Origin: Gammaproteobacteria bacterium
GTDB lineage: Bacteria; Pseudomonadota; Gammaproteobacteria; 21-64-14
DNA: 64,000 bases
Reading direction: 5' to 3'
Assembly: GCA_027013145.1 (NCBI GenBank)
Contig: JALUXX010000060.1
Location: 62,001 to 126,000, forward strand
Below the pieces are notes generated by a model, which was given only the letters and a program-made list of their open reading frames with translations, made no database searches and had not been told where the DNA came from. Positions 46,543-58,661 of this stretch are shown here, piece by piece. Within the stretch, counting starts at the first letter, position 1, and every line of letters begins with the position of its first letter. A program made the translations under genes and the position numbers.

Positions 46543-47561
46543 CCCGACCCCGTTGCGCCAACCCCCCGGCGCTGTCCTCCGCCTCCGTTGCACTGCTCGT
46601 GCTTGCCGCCGCAGTGGTGGCGGGCGCGGCGTGCGCCGACACGCTTCCCACGACGCCCCAGGGATGGCTCGAGCGCATGTCGCAGTCCCTGCGCAGCCGC
46701 AGCTTCGAGGGGACCTTCGTCTACCTGCATTCCGGGCACCTCGAGACCATGCGCATCTTCCACGAGGCCGAGCCCGACGGCGGCGAGCGCGAGCGGGTGG
46801 TGGCCTTGAACGGGCCGGCGCGGCAGGTCATACGCGACGATCAGGAGGTCACCTGCATCCTGCCGGACCGTCATTCGGTCGTGGTCGAAAAGCGCCGCCC
46901 GCGGCTGCCGTTTCCCATCACCGTATCCATCGATCCCGAGCGCCTGCGGGCCTATTACCGGTTCCGCATGTTCGGGCGTCACCGCGTCGCCGGCCGCGAG
47001 GCGCAGGCAGTGGCGATCGACCCGCGCGACCGGTTTCGCTACGGCTACCACCTCTACATGGATCTGACGACCGGGCTCCCGCTCGAGTCCGTGGTCCTCG
47101 ACGAGGGCGGGCGGCGCGTGGAACGGATCCTGTTCACCTCCCTGAAACTCACGAATGACATCCCGCCGCAGGAATTGTCTCCTCCGCCGAAGGCCATACA
47201 CGGTTTCACGTTCTATCGGCAGGAGAATCAGGAGGCCCCGGGGGTGCCGGCGAGCAATCCGTGGACCCTGGGGAGTCTGCCGGCGGGCTTTCGCCAGATC
47301 CTGTTCGCGCGCCGGATGCTCCCCGGGAGCCGCAACCCCGTGGAGCACCTGGTGCTCTCCGATGGTCTCGCCAGCGTTTCCGTATACATCGAGAAACCGG
47401 CCGGCGGCAGGGAATTTCTGCGCGGCGCCTCGCACATGGGCGCGGTGCATGCGTACGGTCGGATGCTGGACGGGTATCAGGTGACGGTGGTGGGGGAGGT
47501 CCCTGCAGCCACCGTGCGGGCCGTTTCGGACGCGCTGCAGTTCAATCCCGGAGATCGGTGA
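46539..47561 (+). CDS. rseB: sigma-E regulatory protein RseB (MucB)
   Basis: A 340-residue periplasmic protein with a signal peptide (about 1-33) and the two MucB/RseB domains: WLERMSQSLRSRSFEGTFVYLHSGHLETMRI and a C-terminal domain near 220-330. It shields RseA from DegS and senses lipopolysaccharide. No mucD-type protease follows; lepA is next. Confidence 0.94.
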   Translation: MTRPRCANPPALSSASVALLVLAAAVVAGAACADTLPTTPQGWLERMSQSLRSRSFEGTFVYLHSGHLETMRIFHEAEPDGGERERVVALNGPARQVIRDDQEVTCILPDRHSVVVEKRRPRLPFPITVSIDPERLRAYYRFRMFGRHRVAGREAQAVAIDPRDRFRYGYHLYMDLTTGLPLESVVLDEGGRRVERILFTSLKLTNDIPPQELSPPPKAIHGFTFYRQENQEAPGVPASNPWTLGSLPAGFRQILFARRMLPGSRNPVEHLVLSDGLASVSVYIEKPAGGREFLRGASHMGAVHAYGRMLDGYQVTVVGEVPAATVRAVSDALQFNPGDR

Positions 47562-47841
47562 CCGGCGGCGGCCGGTCCGCCCCGCCCTCCCGCATGCCCC
47601 GGGATTCGAGTATCCTTACCCATTTTCCGGCTTACGAGGATTCGCTATGGGCGGTAGCCCGGGGTCGCGCCCGCGGGAGGGTCTTGCACCGCGCGCCGCC
47701 GTGCGGACGGTGCAACTGTGCACTTGCGCGGTGGCGGTGCCGGCGCCGCGCGGGGCGATCCGGCGTCCGGTGCGGGTCGCGCGCGGCGCGCCCGCGCCCG
47801 GTCGCGGGCGCCGCTAACGGCGCCGCCGGCGGCGAACGGGT

Positions 47842-49635
<1,794 letters not shown>

Positions 49636-49667
49636 AGGGCGGCCGTCAACCAGTCCGGGAGCAGGAG

Positions 49668-50510
49668 ATGAATTTCGATTTTGCGGCATTTTTGATGGCG
49701 GCTGCGGGCGTGACCGGCATCATCTGGGCGCTCGACGCGGCCATATGGGCGCCGCGCCGGCGTCTGCAGCGCCAGGACGCGGCGGCGGTCGCCGGCGAGG
49801 CGGAGGCGCCGGCGCGGGCAGGCGCCCCGGGGGAGCCGATGCTGGTGGAATACGCCCGCGCGCTCTTTCCCATCATCGTGATCGTGCTGCTGCTGCGCTC
49901 CTTCCTCGTGGAGCCGTTCCGGATTCCGTCGGGGTCGATGGAGCCGACGCTGCTGCCGGGCGATTTCATCCTGGTCAACAAATTCGACTTCGGCATGCGC
50001 CTTCCGGTCTTCGACGTCAAGGTGCTGCCGGTGGGCGAGCCGAAACGCGGAGATGTGATCGTGTTCCGTTATCCGCGTAATCCGTCGGTGGACTATATCA
50101 AACGGGTTGTCGGGCTGCCGGGGGACCACATCACCTATCGCGACAAGATCGTCTACATCAACGGGGTGCCGCAGAAGCAGAAGATCCTCGGCCCGTACAT
50201 CGATGAGGACGGGCAGCCGGTCCCCGGGGTGCAGGAGCGGCAGGAACACCTGGGTTCGGTGACCCACGACATTCTGGTCTACACCGAGCCGACGTTCCAG
50301 AGCTACCCGTGCATGCCCAACGGCGGCTTCACGGTGCCGCCGCATCACTATTTCGTGATGGGGGATAATCGCGACAACAGCAACGACAGCCGTTTCTGGT
50401 GTGCGGTGCCGGAGAAGAACCTGGTCGGAAAGGCGTTTCTGATCTGGATGAGTTGGGACATGAATCGCGGCGGGATCGCCTGGCAGCGGATCGGCGACCG
50501 CATTCGTTGA
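49668..50510 (+). CDS. lepB: signal peptidase I
   Basis: A 280-residue inner-membrane protease. Two N-terminal membrane helices (about 5-25 and 65-82) are followed by PSGSMEPTLLPGDFILVNKF (Ser nucleophile), the general-base Lys in YIKRVVGLPGD, and MGDNRDNSNDSR. GCAGGAG is 2 bases before ATG 49668. It follows lepA, the usual order. Confidence 0.97.
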   Translation: MNFDFAAFLMAAAGVTGIIWALDAAIWAPRRRLQRQDAAAVAGEAEAPARAGAPGEPMLVEYARALFPIIVIVLLLRSFLVEPFRIPSGSMEPTLLPGDFILVNKFDFGMRLPVFDVKVLPVGEPKRGDVIVFRYPRNPSVDYIKRVVGLPGDHITYRDKIVYINGVPQKQKILGPYIDEDGQPVPGVQERQEHLGSVTHDILVYTEPTFQSYPCMPNGGFTVPPHHYFVMGDNRDNSNDSRFWCAVPEKNLVGKAFLIWMSWDMNRGGIAWQRIGDRIR

Positions 50511-50536
50511 GTCGCCGGCGGAACAGGAGAAAGACC

Positions 50537-50901
50537 ATGACTCGTATGCACCGTCAGAGGGGAATGACGCTGATCGGCTGGATGTTCGTCCTGGCGATCG
50601 GCGGGTTTTTTCTCTTGCTGGTTTTGAGGCTCGCGCCGGTGTACCTGGAGTATTTCTCCGTTGCGTCGTCGGTCGATTCCCTGAAGAACGAACCGGCGGC
50701 GGTGAAGAGTTCACCGGCCCAGCTGCGCGACCTGCTCAGCCGGCGTTTCGAGGTCAACAACGTCGACAGCGTGCGCGCGGAACAGGCCCGCATCACGCGC
50801 ACCAACGGCGAGACGGTCGTGGACGTCAAGTATCACGTGCAGGTGCCGATCGCCGGCAACGTCGACGCCCTGGTGCGATTCGACAAGCGGGTGGTGTTGC
50901 G

Positions 50902-50905
<4 letters not shown>
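50537..50905 (+). CDS. DUF4845 membrane protein
   Basis: A 122-residue protein with one N-terminal helix (GMTLIGWMFVLAIGGFFLLLVLRLAPVYLEYFSV) resembling a pilin-type N-terminus, and a small periplasmic domain. This family nearly always lies between lepB and rnc in gammaproteobacteria. Function is unknown. AGGAGAAAG precedes the ATG. Confidence 0.9.
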
Positions 50906-51583
<678 letters not shown>

Positions 51584-51591
<8 letters not shown>

Positions 51592-52501
51592 GGCGCGCAC
51601 GCGTTGCGGCTACGTCGGCATCGTCGGGCGCCCGAACGTGGGCAAGTCGACGCTCCTCAACCGTCTGGTGGGGCAGAAAATCGGGATCACCGCCGACCGC
51701 CCCCAGAGCACCCGGCACCGCCTCCTGGGGATCAAGACGATCGGCCCCGATCAGGCGGTGTATGTCGACACGCCGGGACTGCATCGCCGGATGCGAGGCG
51801 CCCTGAACCGCCGGCTCGGTCGCGCGGCGATCGCGACCCTGCGCGAGGTCGACGTCGTGCTGTTCGTGGTGGAGGCGCTGCGCTGGACGGAGGAGGACGA
51901 ATACGTCCGCACGCTGGCGTGCGCGGGGCCGGCGCCGGTCCTCCTGGTGATCAACAAGGTCGATCGGGTGGGGGACAAGAGCGCTCTGCTCCCCTATCTC
52001 GAGGCGCGCGGGCGGGAGGCGCCCTATCGGCACCTGATCCCTTTATCCGCCCGCTCCGGGGCCAATGTGGACGTCCTCGAACGGTGCGTGGCGGAGTTGC
52101 TGCCGTATTCGGTCCATCTGTTCCCCGAGGATCAGGTGACGGATCGCAGCCGGCGCTTCCTCGCCGCGGAGTGGATCCGCGAGAAACTCACCCGTCGGCT
52201 CGGTGCGGAGTTGCCCTACGCCTTGGCGGTGACCGTGGAGGCGTACAAGGAGGAGCGTGCGCTGACCCGGATCCAGGCGGTCATCTGGGTCGCGCGCGAG
52301 AGCCAGAAGCGGATCGTCGTCGGTCGCGGGGGCGGGGTGCTCAAGGAGATCGGACGCCAGGCGCGCCTGGACATGGAGCGGGAGTTCGGCACCCGGGTCT
52401 TTCTCGAACTGTGGGTCAAGGTCCGGGAGGGATGGGCGGAGGACGAGCAGGCCCTGCGTGCGCTCGGCTACGCGGAAGACCCGCCCGGGGCGGGGGATTG
52501 A
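51584..52501 (+). CDS. era: GTPase Era
   Basis: A 305-residue GTPase for 16S rRNA and 30S maturation. G1 GRPNVGKSTLLNRL, DTPGLHR, NKVDRV, and a C-terminal KH domain with RIVVGRGGGVLKEIG. It overlaps rnc by 8 bases and precedes recO by 95. Confidence 0.97.
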
Positions 52502-52596
52502 GGGCCTGCGAGATTCCGGGCGGCGCAATCGTTTCCCGTGCGGGCGCGATCGTCGTATCCTATCGTTCGTTCCGTCGATCCGCTACCAATGGCGCC

Positions 52597-53355
52597 ATGA
52601 GTCATCCCCGAAGAGTCGCGCTGCAGCCGGGACACGTCCTGCACCAGCGCCCGTACCGTGATTCGAGTCTGCTGGTCGAGGCCTTCACGCCGGATTTCGG
52701 CCGCGTGGGCCTGGTCGCCCGCGGCGCCCGCGGGCCGCGCTCGCGCATGCGCGGACTGCTGCAGCCGTTCCGGCCGCTGCTGCTGTCCTGGGCCGGTGGG
52801 GGCGATCTGGCGACGCTCGTGGGCGTCGAGGCGGACGGACCGATGCGGGTGCTCGCGGGCGTCGGTCTGTTGAGCGGTTTCTACGTCAACGAGCTGCTGG
52901 TGCGTCTGACCGCCCGCCACGATCCGCACCCGGCGCTCTATCATGCCTACGTCGCCGTGCTGGCCGGCTTGCAGGATTCGGGGCGGGAGGAGCCGGCGCT
53001 GCGGATCTTCGAGAAGCGGCTCCTCCAGGAACTCGGGTACGGACTGCTGCTCGACCGGGAGGCCACGAGCGGACGGGCGATCGAACCCGAACGGCTGTAT
53101 CGCTATCGCCCGGAGCTTGGGCCGGTACCGGCGGACGAGGGCGCCGCGCAGTATCCGGCCATCCACGGACGCAACCTGCTGGCGTTGGCCCACGAGCGGC
53201 CGGACTTCGATGCCGAAGGCCTGCGCGAGGCGAAGGGATTGATGCGCAACGCCATCGCGCGCCAGCTGGGCGACCGCCCCCTCAAGAGCCGCGATCTGTT
53301 CCAGGGCGCACCGCAGCGGCGCAGTGGGGCGCGCGGGTCGGGCGGCGATGCCTGA
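52597..53355 (+). CDS. recO: DNA repair protein RecO
   Basis: A 252-residue recombination mediator that loads RecA with RecR. N-terminal OB fold (HVLHQRPYRDSSLLVEAFTPDFGRVGLVARGAR), then helices with GFYVNELLVRLTARHDPHPALYHAY and LRIFEKRLLQELGYGL. No zinc-finger cysteines, as in enterobacterial RecO. Confidence 0.94.
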   Translation: MSHPRRVALQPGHVLHQRPYRDSSLLVEAFTPDFGRVGLVARGARGPRSRMRGLLQPFRPLLLSWAGGGDLATLVGVEADGPMRVLAGVGLLSGFYVNELLVRLTARHDPHPALYHAYVAVLAGLQDSGREEPALRIFEKRLLQELGYGLLLDREATSGRAIEPERLYRYRPELGPVPADEGAAQYPAIHGRNLLALAHERPDFDAEGLREAKGLMRNAIARQLGDRPLKSRDLFQGAPQRRSGARGSGGDA

Positions 53356-53427
53356 GGTGCGCGCCCGGCCGACCCGGGGCGGACGCGTTTCGCCCGCTCC
53401 GGTCCCGCCCGGGGAGGCCGCCGGGCG

Positions 53428-54174
53428 ATGACGGCATCCGGCGGCATCCGCCTGGGCGTGAACATCGACCACGTCGCCGGTCTGCGGCAGGCGCGCGGGA
53501 CGCGCTACCCCGATCCGGTGCAGGCCGCCCTGCTTGTCGAGCAGGGCGGCGCGGACGCGGTGACGCTGCACCTGCGCGAAGACCGCCGCCACATCCAGGA
53601 GCGCGACGTGCACCTGCTGCGCGAGGTGCTGACCACACCGATGAACCTGGAGATGGCGGTGACGGAGGAGATGCTCGCCTTCGCCGAACGGGTGCGCCCC
53701 GAAGACTGCTGCCTGGTTCCGGAGCGGCGCCTGGAACTGACCACGGAGGGCGGGCTCGACGTCGCCGGGCAGACCGACCGCGTACGTGCGGCATGTGCGC
53801 GGCTCGCGGACGCCGGTGTGCGCGTCTCCCTGTTCGTCGACCCCGATCCGCGCCAGATCGAGGCCGCCGCCGCCGTCGGCGCGCCGGTGATCGAGATCCA
53901 CACCGGACGCTACGCCGACGCGCCCGACGCTGCCGGGCGCGATGCGGAACTCGCCCGCATCGCGGCGGCCGCGGCGCAGGCCGCCGCCGCCGGCCTCCAG
54001 GTCAACGCCGGGCACGGCCTGCACTATCACAACGTCGAGGCCGTCGCCGCGCTCCCCGAGGTGTGCGAACTCAACATCGGCCATGCGATCGTCGCGCGTG
54101 CGGTGTTCACCGGGCTGGAGGCGGCGGTGCGGGAGATGAAACGCCTGATGCGCGCCGCGCGCACGGGCGCCTGA
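53428..54174 (+). CDS. pdxJ: pyridoxine 5'-phosphate synthase
   Basis: A 248-residue TIM-barrel enzyme for vitamin B6 synthesis. [44 protein letters not shown] and [12 protein letters not shown] are typical. It follows recO, the usual order; acpS, often next, is not seen here, and cysM (a PLP enzyme) is. Confidence 0.97.
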   Translation: MTASGGIRLGVNIDHVAGLRQARGTRYPDPVQAALLVEQGGADAVTLHLREDRRHIQERDVHLLREVLTTPMNLEMAVTEEMLAFAERVRPEDCCLVPERRLELTTEGGLDVAGQTDRVRAACARLADAGVRVSLFVDPDPRQIEAAAAVGAPVIEIHTGRYADAPDAAGRDAELARIAAAAAQAAAAGLQVNAGHGLHYHNVEAVAALPEVCELNIGHAIVARAVFTGLEAAVREMKRLMRAARTGA

Positions 54175-54215
54175 CGGCGGACCGCGGCCGCACGCCCTGA
54201 GGTAGACTGTCGCCC

Positions 54216-55112
54216 ATGGACTTTCCGACTCTCGATGCCTTCGTCGGCAACACGCCGCTGGTGCGCCTGCAACGCCTGCCCGATCCCGCGCGCGGCAACG
54301 CGGTGCTGGTCAAACTCGAGGGCAACAATCCGGCGGGTTCGGTCAAGGACCGCCCGGCGATGAGCATGATCCATCACGCCGAGGCGCGCGGCGAGATCCG
54401 CCCGGGAGACACGCTGATCGAGGCCACCAGCGGCAACACCGGGATCGCGCTGGCCATGGCGGCGGCGATCCGCGGTTACCAGATGGTGCTGATCATGCCC
54501 GAGCATATGAGCGTCGAGCGGCGCGCCGTAATGCGCGCCTTCGGTGCGGAGATCGTGCTCGTGCCGCGCGCCGATGGCATGGAGGGCGCGCGCGACCTCG
54601 CTGCGCGGATGCAGGCCGAGGGGCGCGGCCACGTGCTGGATCAGTTCTCCAATCCCGACAACCCGCGCGCCCATTACGAAGGCACGGGGCCGGAGATCTG
54701 GCGCGATACCGGCGGTCGCATCACCCATTTCGTGAGCGCGATGGGAACCACCGGGACCATCATGGGGACCGGTCGCTACCTCAAGGAGCGCAGTCCTTCG
54801 GTGCAGGTCGTCGGGGTGCAGCCGGGCGAGGGGGCGCAGATCCCGGGGATCCGGCGCTGGCCGCAGGCGTACCTGCCGCGGATCTACGACCCCGCCGGCG
54901 TGGACCGCATCCTCGAGGTGACGCAGCGGGAGGCCGAGGAGACCACGCGTCTGCTCGCCGCCCGCGAGGGCATTTTCGCGGGGGTCTCCTCCGGCGGGGC
55001 CGTGGCGGCGGCGCTGCGACTGGCGCAGGAGCTGGAAGGCGCCGTCCTCGTCGCCATCATCTGCGATCGCGGCGACCGCTACCTCTCGACCGGCGTGTTT
55101 CCCGCCGACTGA
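54216..55112 (+). CDS. cysM: cysteine synthase B
   Basis: A 298-residue PLP enzyme that makes cysteine from O-acetylserine and sulfide or thiosulfate. GNTPLVRL, the PLP lysine in NNPAGSVKDRPA, the TSGNTGIALAMAAA loop and GTTGTIMGTGRYLKE. CysM rather than CysK from the length and the RDTGGRITHFVSAMG region. Confidence 0.94.
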   Translation: MDFPTLDAFVGNTPLVRLQRLPDPARGNAVLVKLEGNNPAGSVKDRPAMSMIHHAEARGEIRPGDTLIEATSGNTGIALAMAAAIRGYQMVLIMPEHMSVERRAVMRAFGAEIVLVPRADGMEGARDLAARMQAEGRGHVLDQFSNPDNPRAHYEGTGPEIWRDTGGRITHFVSAMGTTGTIMGTGRYLKERSPSVQVVGVQPGEGAQIPGIRRWPQAYLPRIYDPAGVDRILEVTQREAEETTRLLAAREGIFAGVSSGGAVAAALRLAQELEGAVLVAIICDRGDRYLSTGVFPAD

Positions 55113-55115
55113 GGC

Positions 55116-57194
55116 GTGGTGGGCGGCGCCCGCTCCGGGGCCCTGGCCGCGCTCGCGCTCGCGCTCGCGCCGGCGGCGGCATCCGCCGGCGCCGGGCCGT
55201 CGCTGCAGTTGGCGGTGGGTGCCGTGGGCGGCGCAGGCTGGTCGGTCGAGGGGCTGCGCGCCGGCATCGAGCCGGTGGCGGGCCGGGCGCGCGTGGAGCT
55301 TCGGGTGGCCGCGCTGCGCCTGGCCGGGCGCGGGATCGTCCTGCGGCATCTGCGCATCCTCTGTGCCGGCGCGCGGGTGGACGCCGGCGGGATCGACTGC
55401 ACGGACGGGTCGGCGCGGCTGGTCATGCCCGGCGTGCGGCGCAGCCCGTTCGCGGTCCGCTTCCACTACCGGTTCGCTCCGCGTTCTCTGGACCTCTCGA
55501 TCCCGGCCCTGCCGTGGGATGCGGGTCCCGTGGACCTGCAGGCGGGCTGGAGTGGCGGGCGTTGGAGTGCAGAGGCCCGGGCACCGGATCTCGCGGTGGC
55601 AAAGGTGCTCGAACTGGCGCGACGGTTGGGGTGGCGCGCCGAGGGCGTGAGCGCGTCGGGACGCGCGGGGTTGCGTGTGGCGGCTCGCGGCACGCGCGAC
55701 GGCCGCTATGGCTTCCGTGCGCGCGTCGCGGTGCGCGGGCTGGACTTCGGCGAACCCAGCGGGCGCTACGCCGCGCAGGGCTTCTCGGGGGTCCTGAGCG
55801 GCTCCGGGCGACGAGGCGGCGACGGGAGCTGGCGCGGCCGGGTCAGGGTGCGGCTGCGCGACGGACAGCTCTATGTGGAACCGCTCTATCTGGCGGTCGA
55901 CCGGCGGCGGACGATCGCGGCCGCGTCGCGGTATCGCTGGCGCCCCGGCGAGCGGCTGGAGCTGCGCGCGATCACACTGGAGGATCCCGGGGTCCTGCGC
56001 GTGCGCGGCGGTCTATCCGTGGCGCTGCACGGGGCGGCGGGGCTGCGGCGTCTGCACCTGGTCGCCGCAGGCGTCGATCTGGCACGGGCCTACCCGGTCT
56101 ATTTCCAGCCGTTCCTGTACGGCGGGGCCCTTGGCGCACTTCGTCTCAAGGGGCGGCTCGACGCCGAGCTGGACTACCGGGGCGGGGCGCTGCGCCGCCT
56201 CCGGGCGACCCTGAACGGGGTGAGCGTCGCCGACCGCAAGGGGCGCTTCGGCCTCGAGGACGCCGGTGGTACGGTCGGCTGGACGAGCGGGGCGCAGCCG
56301 GTCGACAGCGACCTGCAGTGGCGCTCGGCCGCGCTCTACCGGATCCCGATCGGCGCCGTCCGCCTGCGCCTGCGCTCGCGCGATTCGGGTCTGCGCCTGC
56401 TCGGGCGCGCGCGCATCCCGATCCTCGACGGGGCGCTGAAGATCGATGACCTGCGCATCCGCGACCCCGGCACCGCGCGCATGCGCTGGCAGTTCGCGGG
56501 GCTGCTGACGCCGGTCTCGCTGCGCGCCCTGACGCGGAGCCTGGGCTGGACGCCGTTCGCGGGCAAACTCTCGGGGATGATCCCGCGCGTGCGCTACCGC
56601 GATCACCGGGTCACCCTCGACGGGGTCCTGCTGGTACGCGTCTTCGGCGGGGACCTCACCGTGCGCGACTTGGTGCTGCGTCACCCCTTCGGCGTGATCC
56701 CCGACCTGCGCGCCGATCTGCGCGTGCGCAATCTGGACCTCGGGGCACTGACCCGGACCTTCCCCTTTGGTAACATGCAGGGGCGGCTGGACGGATATAT
56801 CCGCGGGCTGCGGCTGGAGAACTGGCGGCCGGTCGCCTTCGACGCGCGCTTCGAGACCCCGGCGGGGGACCGCTCCCGCCACCGGATCAGCCAGCAGGCG
56901 GTCAAGAGCCTGACGCGCATCGGTGGGGGAGGGATCGGCGGCCTGCTCTCGGGGACGTTCCTGCGCCTGTTCCATGAGTTCTCCTATCGCCGCATCGGCA
57001 TCGGTTGCGTGTTGCGCGGCGGCGTCTGCGACATGAGCGGGATCGGACCGGCGCCCGGGGGCGGGTATTATCTGGTCGAAGGCGGCGGGCTGCCGCGTAT
57101 CAGCATCGTCGGATTCGTACGGCGGGTGGATTGGGGTACGCTGGTGGACCAGGTGCGCGCGGTCATCGCGCAGGGTGCGGCGGCGCACAAGTGA
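55116..57194 (+). CDS. ydbH: YdbH-like AsmA/TamB-superfamily envelope protein
   Basis: A 692-residue protein with an N-terminal signal or anchor and long beta-repeat segments, ending in a characteristic C-terminus (ISQQAVKSLTRIGGGG, GVCDMSGIGPAPGGGYYLVEGGGLPRI). This matches the YdbH type of bridge protein that works with TamB and YhdP in moving phospholipids to the outer membrane. The next gene is the YdbL-type partner. The start GTG/ATG is near 55116 right after cysM. Confidence 0.8.
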   Translation: MVGGARSGALAALALALAPAAASAGAGPSLQLAVGAVGGAGWSVEGLRAGIEPVAGRARVELRVAALRLAGRGIVLRHLRILCAGARVDAGGIDCTDGSARLVMPGVRRSPFAVRFHYRFAPRSLDLSIPALPWDAGPVDLQAGWSGGRWSAEARAPDLAVAKVLELARRLGWRAEGVSASGRAGLRVAARGTRDGRYGFRARVAVRGLDFGEPSGRYAAQGFSGVLSGSGRRGGDGSWRGRVRVRLRDGQLYVEPLYLAVDRRRTIAAASRYRWRPGERLELRAITLEDPGVLRVRGGLSVALHGAAGLRRLHLVAAGVDLARAYPVYFQPFLYGGALGALRLKGRLDAELDYRGGALRRLRATLNGVSVADRKGRFGLEDAGGTVGWTSGAQPVDSDLQWRSAALYRIPIGAVRLRLRSRDSGLRLLGRARIPILDGALKIDDLRIRDPGTARMRWQFAGLLTPVSLRALTRSLGWTPFAGKLSGMIPRVRYRDHRVTLDGVLLVRVFGGDLTVRDLVLRHPFGVIPDLRADLRVRNLDLGALTRTFPFGNMQGRLDGYIRGLRLENWRPVAFDARFETPAGDRSRHRISQQAVKSLTRIGGGGIGGLLSGTFLRLFHEFSYRRIGIGCVLRGGVCDMSGIGPAPGGGYYLVEGGGLPRISIVGFVRRVDWGTLVDQVRAVIAQGAAAHK

Positions 57195-57223
57195 ATTTCT
57201 CGCAAGGACTGAGGAGTCGGACC

Positions 57224-57835
57224 ATGAATCACGGCCGGTGGCTGGGTTGTGCGGTGCTGGCGGCGTCCCTGGCGGCCTGCGTGACCATCAACGTCTATTT
57301 CCCCGCCGCGGCGACGCAGCGCGCGGCCGACCGGATCATCCAGGGGGTCTACGGCGCCAAGCCCGGCGCGGCCGGGACGACGCCCGCGCCGGCCCCGACA
57401 CCTGCGCCGCAGGGCCGGGCGGCTCCGCGGAGCGGCTGGCTCCTCGCGTTCGCCGATTTCGTGATTGCGCCGGCCCAGGCCGCCCCCGACCTCGACATCC
57501 GGACCCCGGCCATCCAGGCGCTGCGTGGGGCCCTGGCGGCGCGGCACGAGCAGCTCGCCCCGTTCTATTCCAGCGGCGCGGTGGGGATCGCCGCCGACGG
57601 TCTGCTCGTGGTGCGCAACCTCGGCGCCGTGCCGCTCCCGCAGCGCAACCTCGTGCGTCGGCTGGTCGCGGACGACGACCGCGACCGCGAGGCCCTGTAT
57701 CGGGCGATCGCGGCCGCCAACGGCCACCCGGAGTGGGAGCCCGAGATCCGCGCAGTGTTCGCACGGCGCTGGATCGCCAACGCGCCGGCGGGATGGTGGT
57801 ATCAGACCCCCGACGGATCCTGGCGGCGCAAGTGA
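57224..57835 (+). CDS. ydbL: YdbL-type DUF1318 lipoprotein
   Basis: A 203-residue protein. A lipobox (LAAC, Cys about 18) is followed directly by VTINVYFPAAATQRAADRIIQGVYG, which resembles the end of YnbE, a linker with Pro/Ala, and then a DUF1318 domain (IQALRGALAARHEQLAPFYSSGAVGIAADGLLVVRN, then ANGHPEWEPEIRAVFARRWIANA). In E. coli ynbE and ydbL are separate genes; here they look fused. Partner of the preceding YdbH-like protein. Confidence 0.8.
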   Translation: MNHGRWLGCAVLAASLAACVTINVYFPAAATQRAADRIIQGVYGAKPGAAGTTPAPAPTPAPQGRAAPRSGWLLAFADFVIAPAQAAPDLDIRTPAIQALRGALAARHEQLAPFYSSGAVGIAADGLLVVRNLGAVPLPQRNLVRRLVADDDRDREALYRAIAAANGHPEWEPEIRAVFARRWIANAPAGWWYQTPDGSWRRK

Positions 57836-57866
57836 GGCGCGTGCGCAACGCCCCCGGGGACGGCCC

Positions 57867-58661
57867 ATGAACGGCACCGTCCTCGTCTTCGACATCGAGA
57901 CCGTCCCCGACGTCGAGGCCGGGCGCCGCCTCTACGACCTCGAGGGCCTCGATGATCGCGACGTCGCCCGGGCGATGTACGCGGTGCGCCGCGAGGAGAG
58001 CGGCGGGAGCGAGTTCCTGCGCCTGCACCTGCACCGCATCGTGGCGATCTCGGTGGCGGCGCGCGCGCGCGACTGGTTCAAGGTCTGGTCCCTGGGCGAG
58101 GAGGCGTCTTCCGAGGCGGAACTGATCCGGCGCTTCTTCGACGGGCTGGAGCGCTATACACCGCTGCTGGTGTCGTGGAACGGCGGCGGATTCGACCTGC
58201 CGGTCCTGCACTATCGTGCGCTGCGCCACGGGGTGGCGGCACCACGCTATTGGGAGACGGGCGGCGAGGATCAGAGCTTCCGCTACAACAACTATCTCAA
58301 TCGGTTCCACGAACGCCATACGGACCTCATGGACGTCCTCTCCGGCTATCAGGCGCGCGCGAGCGCGCGCCTCGACGAGGTGGCCGCGCTGCTCGGGCTG
58401 CCGGGGAAGATGGGGATGGACGGCGGCCAGGTGTGGGAGCGGTACCTGGAGGGCGGGATCGGCCCGATCCGGGATTACTGCGAGACCGACGTCCTCAACA
58501 CCTACCTCGTCTACCTGCGTTTCGAACTCATGCGCGGGCGCTTCACCGCCGAGGAATACGCGCGCGAGTGCGCCCTGGTGCGCGAGACGCTCGAGCGCGA
58601 CGGGCGCGCCCACCTGCAGGCGTTCCTGGAGCGCTGGCGCGACCTCCCTGTGTCGGAATGA
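57867..58661 (+). CDS. PolB-like 3'-5' exonuclease
   Basis: A 264-residue DnaQ-fold exonuclease of the predicted PolB-like family. The catalytic acids are visible in VFDIETVPDVEAG (Asp, Glu), SWNGGGFDLPVL (Asp) and YCETDVLNTYLVYLRF (Asp). Nucleic-acid substrate unknown. It overlaps rlmD by 4 bases. Confidence 0.9.
   Translation: MNGTVLVFDIETVPDVEAGRRLYDLEGLDDRDVARAMYAVRREESGGSEFLRLHLHRIVAISVAARARDWFKVWSLGEEASSEAELIRRFFDGLERYTPLLVSWNGGGFDLPVLHYRALRHGVAAPRYWETGGEDQSFRYNNYLNRFHERHTDLMDVLSGYQARASARLDEVAALLGLPGKMGMDGGQVWERYLEGGIGPIRDYCETDVLNTYLVYLRFELMRGRFTAEEYARECALVRETLERDGRAHLQAFLERWRDLPVSE

Noticed and set aside
47647..47817. Possible 56-codon gene just before lepA
   Set aside because: The frame starts with ATG and ends in TAA, but the product is Arg/Pro/Ala low-complexity and no good ribosome site is present. 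I see no family resemblance.
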